7,085 nt of DNA from Actinomycetales bacterium (GCA_012514835.1 JAAYZM010000340.1:1-7085), one strand, 5' to 3'; positions 1-6,359 are shown, counted from the first letter of the stretch. Notes: generated by a model from the letters alone, not told the origin. Program-made: numbers and translations.

Positions 1-653
1 GCGAGGACGGCCGCGACCCGGACGTCATCTACTACCTCACGGTCTACAACGAGCCGATGGTCCAGCCGGCCGAGCCCGAGGACGTGGACGTCGAGGGCAT
101 CCTGCGCGGCATCCACCTGCTCTCCCCCGCCGAGGGTGAAGGCCCCAAGGCGCAGATCCTCGCGTCCGGCGTGGGCGTGCCGTGGGCCCTCGAGGCCAGG
201 CAGCTCCTCGCCGAGGACTGGGGCGTCCACGCGGCCGTGTGGTCCGTGACGTCGTGGAACGAGCTGCGCCGCGACGGCCTCGCTGCGGACGAGCACAACT
301 TCCTCAACCCGACCGCGGAGCGCCGCACGGCCTACGTCACCCAGAAGCTCACGGGTGCCGAGGGTCCGTTCGTCGCGACGTCCGACTACGACCACCTCGT
401 GCCGGACCAGATCCGCGCATGGGTGCCGGGCACGTACGCAACGCTCGGTGCGGACGGCTTCGGCTTCTCCGACACCCGCGCGGCGGCGCGTCGTCACTTC
501 AAGATCGACGGGCCCTCGACCGCGGTCCGGGTGCTCCAGCAGCTGGAGCAGGACGGCAAGGTCCCGGCCGGGTCCGTCGCGCAGGCGATCGAGAAGTACC
601 GGCTCATGGACGTCACGGCCGGCACGTCGGGCAACACGGGCGGCGACTCCTGA
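1..653 (+). CDS. aceE: Pyruvate dehydrogenase E1 component, homodimeric type (3' end, partial)
   Basis: This is the C-terminal 216 residues of the thiamine-diphosphate-dependent E1 subunit, which decarboxylates pyruvate and passes the acetyl group to the lipoyl E2 to make acetyl-CoA in the cytoplasm. The gene enters from outside the window; the first full codon is at position 3. The first in-frame ATG (57) lies inside conserved sequence and is not the start. Recognisable segments are YYLTVYNEP at the beginning, EGILRGIHLL, then WSVTSWNELRRDG, HNFLNPTAERRTAYV, ATSDYDHLVPDQIRAWVPG and LGADGFGFSDTR, followed by the FKIDGPS tail region. All are typical of the C-terminal transketolase-like domain of bacterial AceE (a roughly 890-920 residue protein). 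The TGA at 651-653 is followed by a hairpin. Its proximity to the FAS II genes fits the supply of acetyl-CoA, but it is separated from them by a gene on the opposite strand and so is not in their operon. Confidence 0.95.
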   Translation, partial: EDGRDPDVIYYLTVYNEPMVQPAEPEDVDVEGILRGIHLLSPAEGEGPKAQILASGVGVPWALEARQLLAEDWGVHAAVWSVTSWNELRRDGLAADEHNFLNPTAERRTAYVTQKLTGAEGPFVATSDYDHLVPDQIRAWVPGTYATLGADGFGFSDTRAAARRHFKIDGPSTAVRVLQQLEQDGKVPAGSVAQAIEKYRLMDVTAGTSGNTGGDS

Positions 654-675
654 CGGAGCCCCACCAGGCATGAGG

Positions 676-706
676 CGGCGGGCCGGGGATGATCCCCGGC
701 CCGTCG
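676..706. terminator. Hairpin between convergent aceE and the TPR-like gene
   Basis: A perfect 10-bp inverted repeat (680-689 with 693-702, arms gggccgggga/tccccggccc, 3-base loop) extends outward to about 14 bp with one G-T pair (676-689 with 693-706). It sits 22 bases after the aceE stop and 10 bases beyond the stop of the opposing gene, so it could terminate both transcripts. No clear T run follows on the plus side, only mixed tcgtcgtcgttcct. Actinobacterial terminators often lack one. Confidence 0.7.
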
Positions 707-715
707 TCGTCGTTC

Positions 716-1402
716 CTAGGTCCCCGCGGTGTGCTGGCTCGCCTGCGCCACGACGGAGTCGAGCTCGCTCCGCAGCGTGCGGACTGCCTCGACGTCAGGG
801 TGGGAGTCGAGCGCCCCGAGGTGCTGGCGCGCCTCGAGGGGGCGTCCGGCGTCGATCGCGGCGAGCACGAGGTGCCGGGCGATCTCGGGGTCGTGCTCGG
901 CGGGTCGCCAGTGCCCGATCCCGAGACCGAGCACCTCGGTGTGCAGGCCGGCCTCGCGGAGCATCGCGAGCCCCTCGGAGAGCGCGTGGCCCGAGGGGTC
1001 GCGCTCCGCAGCGGTCGCGACGCGGCGCAGCGCGCCCTCGTGGTCGTCCGCGAGGGAGAGCCGCGCGAGCTCGAGGAGCGCCAGCCAGGCCCGCGGGTTC
1101 CCGGCGAGCTCCTCGCTGAGGGCCCACACGGCCAGGTCAGCAGCCTGACGGGCCGGCGCCTCGTCGAGCTCGGCCGTCAAGGGGTCGCCGTCGCCCACGC
1201 TCGCCGCGGCCTGACGCCGCACGATCGAGGCGAGCGCCTCGAAGGCTCGCCGGTCGTTCGGGTCGTCCGCGAGGATGGCGCGCAGCGCGTCCTCGTGCAG
1301 GTCGTCTCCGCGCCTCGGGGCCGACGACGGCCGCCTCGCACCCACGCGCGACGGGGTGGGAGGTCGGTTCATCAGGGAGCGCAATCGGGACACCAAGGAC
1401 AT
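716..1402 (-). CDS. TPR-like helical repeat protein of unknown function
   Basis: This gene encodes 228 residues. I do not recognise a named family. From about residue 34 the protein is rich in Ala, Leu, Arg, Asp and Glu, with helix pairs spaced like tetratricopeptide repeats: around 36-66 (DALRAILADDPNDRRAFEAL), 85-116 (WALSEELAGNPRAWLALLEL), 118-150 (ALRRVATAAERDPSGHALSE) and 170-205. The first 13 residues (MSLVSRLRSLMNR) could form a short basic amphipathic helix, and a Pro/Arg-rich linker follows. There is no signal peptide, membrane segment or catalytic motif. The strong G/C preference at third codon positions supports this frame over the overlapping plus-strand reading. ATG at 1402 is chosen as the first start; the sequence before it (agagtcgagac) is only weakly purine-rich. 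A second ATG at residue 11 has no better site. The gene is divergent from fasR and convergent with aceE. A scaffolding or protein-protein interaction role is inference from the fold only. Confidence 0.75.
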   Translation of the reverse strand: MSLVSRLRSLMNRPPTPSRVGARRPSSAPRRGDDLHEDALRAILADDPNDRRAFEALASIVRRQAAASVGDGDPLTAELDEAPARQAADLAVWALSEELAGNPRAWLALLELARLSLADDHEGALRRVATAAERDPSGHALSEGLAMLREAGLHTEVLGLGIGHWRPAEHDPEIARHLVLAAIDAGRPLEARQHLGALDSHPDVEAVRTLRSELDSVVAQASQHTAGT

Positions 1403-1477
1403 GTCTCGACTCTATCCGCTACCCAATCGGGCCCGCTCTCCAGAGGTCCCTTTGTCGACTCCCCACAATCTGGGCCC
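1382..1477 (+). repeat. Three CAATC(T)GGG boxes at exact 42-bp spacing around the fasR promoter
   Basis: The boxes are CAATCGGG at 1382-1389 (inside the 5' end of the minus-strand TPR-like gene), CAATCGGGCCC at 1424-1434 and CAATCTGGGCCC at 1466-1477. Their starts are 42 bp apart each time, about four helical turns, so they would face the same side of the DNA. The last box abuts the proposed fasR -10 element. A regulatory role is inference. By my reading, CAATC/GATTG occurs only six times in the whole window, and five of these lie at the fasR and fabD control regions. Confidence 0.45.
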
Positions 1478-1489
1478 TATGCTCAGCAC
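1403..1489. promoter_or_regulatory. Divergent intergenic region with fasR promoter, possibly leaderless
   Basis: These 87 bp separate the start of the minus-strand TPR-like gene from fasR and must hold promoters in both directions unless distal ones are used. On the plus strand a TATGCT box (1478-1483) ends 6 bases before the fasR GTG at 1490. That places the expected transcription start at or next to the start codon, consistent with a leaderless mRNA. The -35 is poor: ttgtcg at 1452-1457 would give a 20-base spacer. No convincing minus-strand promoter is visible; a tagagt-like sequence just before the gene is weak. Palindromes GTCGAC (1454-1459) and GGGCCC (1429-1434 and 1472-1477) also occur. 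Confidence 0.5.
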
Positions 1490-2671
1490 GTGGCGACACG
1501 CACCGAGACGAGCGTCCCGACCTCCCGACGAGTCCGCGACAGCGGCGGCATGCTCGCTGGCGCGGCCCTCAAACGACTCGACTCCGACCTCGAGTGGTAC
1601 CGCAGGCTGCCCGCGGAGGACAGGTCCTGGGTGGGCCTCGTGGCCCAGGCGGGCATCAACGCGTTCATCGACTGGTACGCGGACCCCGGCTCGCCCACCC
1701 ACTCGGTGTCCGAGATCTTCGCGGCCGCGCCCCCCGAGCTGACCCGCTCGATCTCGCTCCAGCAGACCGTCCAGCTGGTCCGCATGGTGGTCGAGGTCGT
1801 GGACGCGCACACCGACCGTCTCGCAGCACCGGGTGACGAGCAGGACCTCCGCGAGGCCGTGCTGCGCTACTCGCGCGAGGTCGCCTTCTCCGCCGCGGAG
1901 GTCTACGCCCGCGCTGCGGAGATCCGCGGGGCGTGGGACGCCCGCCTCGAGGCGCTCGTCGTGGACGCCCTCGTGCGCGGCGAGGTGGACGACTCGCTGC
2001 GCTCCCGGGCCGCTGCGCTCGGCTGGTCGGGGCGGGGGTCCAGCGTGGCCGTCGCGGGGACCGCCGAGCCCGGGATGGACGAGCTGCGGGCCGTCGACCT
2101 GCGACGCGCCGCCCGCCGGGCCGCCCAGGACTGCCTCGTGGGCATCCAGGGCGACCGGATCGTCGTGGTCCTCGGCGGGGAGGGTGATCTCGGTGCCGCC
2201 GCCGCGGGGCTCGTCGCGCGCTTCGGTCCCGGGCCGGTCGTCGTCGGCCCCGCGGGGCAGTCGCTCGAAGGTGCCGCGCTCTCGGTCCAGGCCACCCTCG
2301 CGGGACTGACGGCCGCCCCCGCGTGGCCCGCGGCACCACGGCCCGTCGACGCGGACGAGCTGCTCCCCGAACGCGTCCTCGTGGGCGACCCGACGGCTCG
2401 CAAGACGCTCTTGCGGGCGGCGTACGAGCCGATCGCGGCAGCGACGGGCTCTCTCCTCGAGACCCTCACCGCGTACCTCGCGAACGGGCGCTCGCTCGAG
2501 GCCGCCGCGCGCGGGCTGTACGTGCACCCGAACACCGTGCGCTACCGCTTGCGCAAGGTCGTGGACCTCACGGGCTGGGACCCGCTCGTCGCCCGCGAGG
2601 CCTACGTGCTCCAGACCGCCGTCGCGCTCGGCGCCCTCGAGGGAGCCGCCGCACCGATTGTGCGAACCTGA
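1490..2671 (+). CDS. fasR: FasR, PucR-family transcriptional activator of fatty acid synthesis
   Basis: This gene encodes 393 residues when started at GTG 1490. The sequence closely resembles the Streptomyces regulator FasR, which activates the adjacent fabD-fabH-acpP-fabF operon. The N-terminal half contains DLEWYRRLPAEDRSWVGLVA (33-52) and GAWDARLEALVVDALVRGE (147-165), both characteristic of this family. A PucR central region follows. The C-terminal helix-turn-helix is at about 336-357 (LEAAARGLYVHPNTVRYRLR), with the family's conserved HPNTVRYR. LLPERVLVGDP (291-301) precedes it. GTG 1490 is chosen because the N terminus then has about the length of Streptomyces FasR and a -10-like box lies just upstream. 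ATG 1550 (residue 21) is the alternative; neither has a good Shine-Dalgarno site. The frame stays open far upstream, but that part lies over the minus-strand gene. The stop lies 70 bp before fabD, on the same strand. The ligand that controls it is not evident from sequence; acyl-CoA or malonyl-CoA sensing would be a guess. Confidence 0.92.
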   Translation: MATRTETSVPTSRRVRDSGGMLAGAALKRLDSDLEWYRRLPAEDRSWVGLVAQAGINAFIDWYADPGSPTHSVSEIFAAAPPELTRSISLQQTVQLVRMVVEVVDAHTDRLAAPGDEQDLREAVLRYSREVAFSAAEVYARAAEIRGAWDARLEALVVDALVRGEVDDSLRSRAAALGWSGRGSSVAVAGTAEPGMDELRAVDLRRAARRAAQDCLVGIQGDRIVVVLGGEGDLGAAAAGLVARFGPGPVVVGPAGQSLEGAALSVQATLAGLTAAPAWPAAPRPVDADELLPERVLVGDPTARKTLLRAAYEPIAAATGSLLETLTAYLANGRSLEAAARGLYVHPNTVRYRLRKVVDLTGWDPLVAREAYVLQTAVALGALEGAAAPIVRT

Positions 2672-2741
2672 CAAACGTGTCCGGCAATCACTATCCGAGC
2701 CCTGCGGCGCACCACGCGTCACATCAGGCACAGTGGTACCC
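2654..2741 (+). promoter_or_regulatory. fabD promoter region with an inverted CAATC pair
   Basis: A -35-like CTGACA (2668-2673, overlapping the fasR stop) is followed after 18 bases by TATCCG (2692-2697), a moderate -10. GATTG at 2656-2660 and CAATC at 2685-2689 form an inverted pair flanking the -35; read on the minus strand the first copy is CAATCGG, matching the boxes upstream of fasR. This is where Streptomyces FasR would be expected to act, so it is a candidate operator. A second possibility is cacagt at 2729-2734, which would start transcription right at the fabD GTG. It has no recognisable -35. Confidence 0.4.
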
Positions 2742-3686
2742 GTGCTAGCCGTCGTCTGCCCGGGTCAGGGCGCCCAGTCCCCGGGGATGCTCTCCCCTTG
2801 GCTCGAGCTCCCCGGTACCGCCGAGCTCCTCGGCCGCTGGAGCGAGCGCACGGGCGTCGACCTCGTGGTGCACGGGACCACGTCCGACGCCGAGACGATC
2901 CGGGACACCGCCGTCGCGCAGCCGCTCCTGACGGCGTCCTCGCTCGCGACCGCGAACCACGTGCTCTCGCCCGACGGCCCGGCACCCGACGTCGTCGCGG
3001 GCCACTCCGTCGGAGAGTTCCCGGCCGCAGCCCTCGCCGGGGTCCTCTCGGCCGACGACGCCGTGTCACTCGTGGCCGTGCGCGGCGCAGCGATGGCACG
3101 CGCCGCCGCCGCGACCCCCACGGGCATGAGCGCCGTCCTCGGCGGCGACCCGGACGAGGTGCTCGCGCGACTCGCGGAGCTCGACCTGACCCCGGCGAAC
3201 GTCAACGGTGGCGGCCAGGTGGTCGCGGCGGGCGCGCTCGACGCCCTCGCGGCCCTCGTGGAGAACCCGCCCACCCGGGCACGCGTGGTCGCCCTTCAGG
3301 TGGCCGGGGCGTTCCACACCTCGGTCATGGCGCCCGCGGTCGCGGAGCTCGCCCAGGCCGCGACGCGGACGACGACGGCGGACCCTCGCGTCACCCTGCT
3401 CTCGAACGCCGACGGCGCCCCCGTGGCGACCGGCACCGCCGCGCTCGAGCGCCTCGTGGCGCAGGTCGCGAACCCCGTGCGCTGGGACCTGTGCTGCGAG
3501 CAGCTGCTCGCCCTCGGCGTCACCGGGCTCCTCGAGCTCGCGCCGGGCGGTGTCCTGACGGGGCTCGCCCGCCGCACCCTTCCCGGCGTCGCCACAGTGG
3601 CGCTCAAGACCCCGGACGACCTCGATGCCGCCCGTGACCTCATCCGCGAGCACGCCGGCGCGCCAGCCGGCCAGGAGGACCAGTGA
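2742..3686 (+). CDS. fabD: FabD, malonyl-CoA:ACP transacylase
   Basis: FabD transfers malonyl from malonyl-CoA to the phosphopantetheine arm of AcpP, supplying the extender unit for every FAS II elongation cycle; it is cytoplasmic. The protein is 314 residues, normal for the family. Motifs are PGQGAQ (7-12), the conserved Gln in TAVAQP (60), the nucleophile elbow GHSVGE with Ser89, Arg114 (VAVRGAAMA) that binds the malonyl carboxylate, Gln159 in NGGGQVV, and catalytic His192 in GAFHTSVM. NPVRW (244-248) and ELAPGGVLTGLARR (265-278) are conserved near the end. GTG 2742 is chosen because homologues begin at this point, directly before LAVVCPGQGAQ. An in-frame GTG at 2733 would add three residues. 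The frame is open back to 2658, but that lies in fasR and is not family sequence. No clear Shine-Dalgarno precedes the start, so translation may be leaderless or weakly initiated. The last bases overlap fabH. Confidence 0.95.
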   Translation: MLAVVCPGQGAQSPGMLSPWLELPGTAELLGRWSERTGVDLVVHGTTSDAETIRDTAVAQPLLTASSLATANHVLSPDGPAPDVVAGHSVGEFPAAALAGVLSADDAVSLVAVRGAAMARAAAATPTGMSAVLGGDPDEVLARLAELDLTPANVNGGGQVVAAGALDALAALVENPPTRARVVALQVAGAFHTSVMAPAVAELAQAATRTTTADPRVTLLSNADGAPVATGTAALERLVAQVANPVRWDLCCEQLLALGVTGLLELAPGGVLTGLARRTLPGVATVALKTPDDLDAARDLIREHAGAPAGQEDQ

Positions 3687-4690
3687 CCCGAACGACCCTC
3701 AACCAGGCGAGCGGCGCGCAGTTCTCGCGCGTCATGGGACTCGGAGCCGTGCGTGGCGAGCTGGTCGTCACGAACGACGACATCGCGGGCCCGATCGACT
3801 CCTCGGACGAGTGGATCCGCCAGCGGACGGGCATCATCACGCGCAGGCGCGCACCCGAGGGCGTCGACGTCATCGACCTCTCGGAGCAGGCGGCGCGCGA
3901 GGCGATCGCGAACGCCGGGCTCGAGCCTTCCGACATCGACGCCGTGATCCTGTCGACCGTCACGTGGTTCCACCAGACGCCCGCTGGCGCGGCCGTGCTC
4001 GCGGACCGGCTCGGGGCCACCCCGGCCGCCGCGTTCGACATCTCCGCGGCGTGCGCGGGCTACGCGTACGGCATCGGCCAGGCGGACGCGCTCGTGCGCT
4101 CCGGGGGCGCCCGGCACGTGCTCGTCGTGGGCGCGGAGAAGATGAGCGACTTCATCGACCCGACCGACCGGTCCATCTCGTTCTTGCTCGGCGACGGTGC
4201 CGGTGCGGTCGTCGTCGGCCCGTCTGACTTCCCCGGCATCGGCCCCACCGTGTGGGGCTCGGACGGCTCGAAGTCCCAGGCCGTGCGCCAGACCCACTCG
4301 TGGCAGGAGTACAAGGCGGACCCCGAGCTCGAGTGGCCCACGCTGCGTCAGGACGGCCAGTCCGTCTTCAAGTGGGCGAGCTTCCAGATGGGCCCGATCG
4401 CCCAGCGCGCGCTCGACGCCGCCGGGGTCACGGCGGACCAGATCCAGGCGTTCATCCCCCACCAGGCGAACATGCGGATCATCGACCAGATCATCAATCA
4501 GCTGAAGCTCCCCGAGACGGTGGCCGTGGGCCGCGACATCGCAGACACGGGCAACACGTCGGCCGCGTCCATCCCGCTCGCGACCGAGCGCCTGCTGCGC
4601 GAGGGTCAGGTGTCCTCCGGTGATCTCGCGCTCCAGATCGGTTTCGGTGGTGGACTGGTCTACGCGGCACAAGTGATCGTCCTCCCCTGA
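3683..4690 (+). CDS. fabH: FabH, beta-ketoacyl-ACP synthase III
   Basis: FabH starts fatty acid synthesis by condensing an acyl-CoA primer with malonyl-ACP. The protein has 335 residues, the usual size, with a thiolase fold. The Cys-His-Asn triad is visible: Cys124 in SAACAGYAYG, His260 in IPHQANMRII and Asn291 in DTGNTSAAS. SSDEWIRQRTGI (40-51) is the conserved N-terminal segment. At the position of the Phe that narrows the E. coli pocket there is Thr99 (WFHQTP), as I recall for the mycobacterial enzyme, which suggests room for branched or longer primers. The GTG start at 3683 overlaps the fabD stop by 4 bp (GTGA), and AGGAGG at 3673-3678 lies 4 bases before it. This is the best Shine-Dalgarno in the window and implies translational coupling with fabD. 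The stop is followed by a 72-bp gap to acpP. Confidence 0.95.
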   Translation: MTRTTLNQASGAQFSRVMGLGAVRGELVVTNDDIAGPIDSSDEWIRQRTGIITRRRAPEGVDVIDLSEQAAREAIANAGLEPSDIDAVILSTVTWFHQTPAGAAVLADRLGATPAAAFDISAACAGYAYGIGQADALVRSGGARHVLVVGAEKMSDFIDPTDRSISFLLGDGAGAVVVGPSDFPGIGPTVWGSDGSKSQAVRQTHSWQEYKADPELEWPTLRQDGQSVFKWASFQMGPIAQRALDAAGVTADQIQAFIPHQANMRIIDQIINQLKLPETVAVGRDIADTGNTSAASIPLATERLLREGQVSSGDLALQIGFGGGLVYAAQVIVLP

Positions 4691-4698
4691 ACCGCAAC

Positions 4699-4722
4699 GC
4701 CCGGCTGCGAGAATGTCCGGGC
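4699..4722 (+). other. Small hairpin between fabH and acpP
   Basis: Arms gcccgg (4699-4704) and ccgggc (4717-4722) pair perfectly over 6 bp with a 12-base loop, 8 bases after the fabH stop. There is no T run. It could be a weak attenuator or an mRNA end-stabilising or processing site, helping to set acpP levels apart from fabH. Six pairs with a long loop can arise by chance in GC-rich DNA. Confidence 0.3.
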
Positions 4723-4740
4723 ACCGGCGACAGCCACCCG

Positions 4741-4762
4741 CAACAACCAACAAGGAGACACC
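4741..4762 (+). promoter_or_regulatory. acpP translation leader: AC-rich tract plus strong RBS
   Basis: A stretch made only of C and A (caacaaccaacaa, 4741-4753) runs into AAGGAG (4752-4757), five bases before the acpP ATG. In this GC-rich setting it is conspicuously unable to form structure, which would favour ribosome loading. That fits the very high amounts of acyl carrier protein that cells need; the expression effect is inference. Confidence 0.6.
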
Positions 4763-5011
4763 ATGGCGTACACCGAGAGCGAGATCCTCGAGGGGCTGGC
4801 CGAGATCGTCAGCGAAGAGACCGGTCTGCCGACCGACTCGGTCCAGCTCGACAAGTCCTTCACCGACGACCTCGACATCGATTCGCTGTCGATGATGACG
4901 ATCGTCACGCTCGCCGAGGAGAAGTTCTCCGTGCGCATCCCTGACGACGAGGTCAAGAACCTCGCGACCGTCGGCGACGCCGTGAGCTTCATCAACGGCG
5001 CCCAGGCCTGA
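4763..5011 (+). CDS. acpP: AcpP, acyl carrier protein of FAS II
   Basis: AcpP is the small acidic carrier that holds growing acyl chains as thioesters on a phosphopantetheine arm and shuttles them between the Fab enzymes in the cytoplasm. It has 82 residues, typical length. The attachment Ser41 is in the canonical DLDIDSLSMM motif (37-45 region), followed by the acidic recognition helix II (MTIVTLAEEKFSVRIPDDE). Four-helix organisation and strong negative charge are as expected. A holo-ACP synthase is needed to attach the arm; none is in this window. The ATG is preceded by a good AAGGAG at five bases. The gene lies between fabH (72-bp gap) and fabF (85-bp gap with a strong hairpin), which suggests it may accumulate as a separate short transcript. 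Confidence 0.97.
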   Translation: MAYTESEILEGLAEIVSEETGLPTDSVQLDKSFTDDLDIDSLSMMTIVTLAEEKFSVRIPDDEVKNLATVGDAVSFINGAQA

Positions 5012-5038
5012 CGAGGCGCCTGCAAGGCACCTTGCCGA

Positions 5039-5073
5039 CGCCGGGTGCGGGGGCTCGACCTCCGTACCCGGCG
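5039..5073 (+). terminator. 15-bp hairpin between acpP and fabF (partial terminator or processing site)
   Basis: Arms 5039-5053 and 5059-5073 pair over 15 bp, with G-T pairs at 5047/5065 and 5051/5061 and a 5-base loop (ctcga). It begins 28 bases after the acpP stop and ends 23 bases before the fabF ATG. No T run follows, so full termination is doubtful; read-through control or 3'-end protection of acpP mRNA is as likely. A smaller hairpin (gcaag/cttgc, 5022-5035) lies just upstream. GGCGCC copies at 5015-5020 and 5070-5075 could pair instead and compete with the main stem. Confidence 0.55.
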
Positions 5074-5096
5074 CCCCACCCACCTCCGGAGAGATC

Positions 5097-6340
5097 ATGA
5101 GCAAGCAGATCGACGTCGTCGTCACCGGCCTCGGTGCCACCACGCCGCTCGGCGGGGACGTGCAGAGCACGTGGGCCGCCGCGCTCGCCGGAGAGTCGGG
5201 CGCCCGTACGTTCGACAACGACTGGGCCGAGAAGTACGAGATGCCCATCAACTTCGCGGCGACCATCAAGGTCAAGCCCGAAGAGGTCATGCCGCGTCCC
5301 GAGATGAAGCGCATGGACCCGTCCGCGCAGTACGCGATGATCGCGGCGCGCGAGGCGTGGGCCGACGCCGGGACGCCGGAGCTCGCCCCCGAGAGGCTCG
5401 GTGTGGTGGTCTCCTCCGGGATCGGCGGGATCTGGACCACGCTCGACGCGTGGGACACCCTGCGGGAGAAGGGCGCCCGCCGCGTCCTGCCCATGACGGT
5501 GCCGATGCTCATGCCCAACTCACCCACGGCCTACGTCGAGCTCGAGCTCGGCGCCCGGGCCGGCGCGCACGCCCTCGTCTCGGCGTGCGCCTCCGGGGCC
5601 GAGGCGATCGGGTACGGCCTCGAGATGATCCGCTCGGGCCGCGCCGACGTGGTCGTGTGCGGCGGTACCGAGGCCACGATCCACCCCATGCCGATCTCCG
5701 CGTTCGCGGCGTCGCGCACGCTCTCGCTGCGCAACGACGACCCCCAGGGCGCCTCACGCCCCTACGACGTGGGCCGCGACGGCTTCGTGATCGGTGAGGG
5801 CGCCGGGATCGTCGTCCTCGAGAGCGCCGAGCACGCCGCCGCCCGGGGCGCCCGGGTCTACGCACGGCTCGCCGCCAGGGGCTCAGCTCCGACGGCTACC
5901 ACATGACCTCCCCCGAGCCCGAGGGCCGCGGTCAGATCGCCGCGATGCGGGCCTCGCTCGCGCAGGCCGGTCTGGCACCGTCCGACGTCGTGCACGTCAA
6001 CGCCCACGCGACCTCGACCGTGGTGGGCGACCTCGTCGAGGCGCGCTCCGTGCGCGCGACGCTCGGGGACGCGGCGGACGGCGTCGCGCTCTCGGCGACC
6101 AAGTCCATGACGGGCCACCTGCTCGGCGGCGCCGGGGCTCTCGAGTCGATCTTCACCGTGCTCGCGCTGCACGAGCGGACGGCCCCGCCCACGATCAATG
6201 TGACGAACCCGGACCCCGAGCTCGTGCTCGACCTCGTCCGGGACACCCCGCGCACGCTGCCCGAGGGTCAGATCGCCGCGATCAACAATTCGTTCGGCTT
6301 CGGGGGCCACAACGTGGCCCTGACCTTCACGAGCGCCTGA
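5097..6340 (+). pseudogene. fabF: FabF, beta-ketoacyl-ACP synthase II, interrupted by a one-base frameshift
   Basis: FabF performs the elongation condensations of FAS II, joining acyl-ACP to malonyl-ACP. The ATG at 5097 follows GGAGAG (5088-5093). The first frame carries catalytic Cys164 (SACASGAEA) and GRADVVVCGGTEA, then leaves the family sequence after VYARLAA (residue 260) and stops at 5904-5906. The second frame resumes at GLSSDGYHMTSPEPEG (from 5879) and runs to 6340, carrying His304 (VNAHATST), Lys336 and His341 (SATKSMTGHLLG) and the NNSFGFGGHN end. Homologues have three residues between the Leu of YARL and the GLSS-like motif; here there are 8 bases (5871-5878) instead of 9, so one base is missing. 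Adding it gives 414 residues, normal length. The site abuts aggggc, so a miscounted G is plausible. As written, neither half could work alone because the catalytic residues are split. fabF is usually important for growth, so a sequencing error is more likely than real loss. Confidence 0.9.
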
Positions 6341-6359
6341 GTCTCTCCACGAGGCCGCG

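Noticed and set aside
689..1489. Open plus-strand frame extending fasR about 267 codons upstream
   Set aside because: It lies over the minus-strand TPR-like gene, has no FasR family sequence, is Arg/Gly/Val-rich as expected for an antisense shadow, and would give a 660-residue protein where the family has about 400.
1412..2731. Minus-strand 439-codon frame opposite fasR
   Set aside because: It is a shadow of fasR with no family resemblance, and it crosses the fasR promoter region.
2658..2741. Upstream start for fabD at 2658
   Set aside because: It would overlap the end of fasR and add 28 residues not found in FabD proteins; homologues begin at the VLAVVCPGQGAQ segment.
3296..5527. Very long minus-strand open frame across fabD, fabH, acpP and fabF (743 codons)
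   Set aside because: It is antisense to four well-recognised genes, has low-complexity Arg/Gly/Asp/Val composition and no recognisable domain. Long spurious frames are normal in GC-rich DNA.
5871..5906. Programmed -1 ribosomal frameshift to make full-length FabF
   Set aside because: A -1 slip would join the frames, but the zero-frame codons gcc agg ggc do not form an X XXY YYZ slippery heptamer and FabF is not known to be made this way. A one-base sequence error or mutation is simpler.
5903..6340. Separate 145-residue gene starting at ATG 5903 (ATGA coupling)
   Set aside because: The Met is the conserved internal Met of the FabF YHMTSP motif, there is no ribosome site before it, and the fragment lacks the catalytic Cys and half of the fold.
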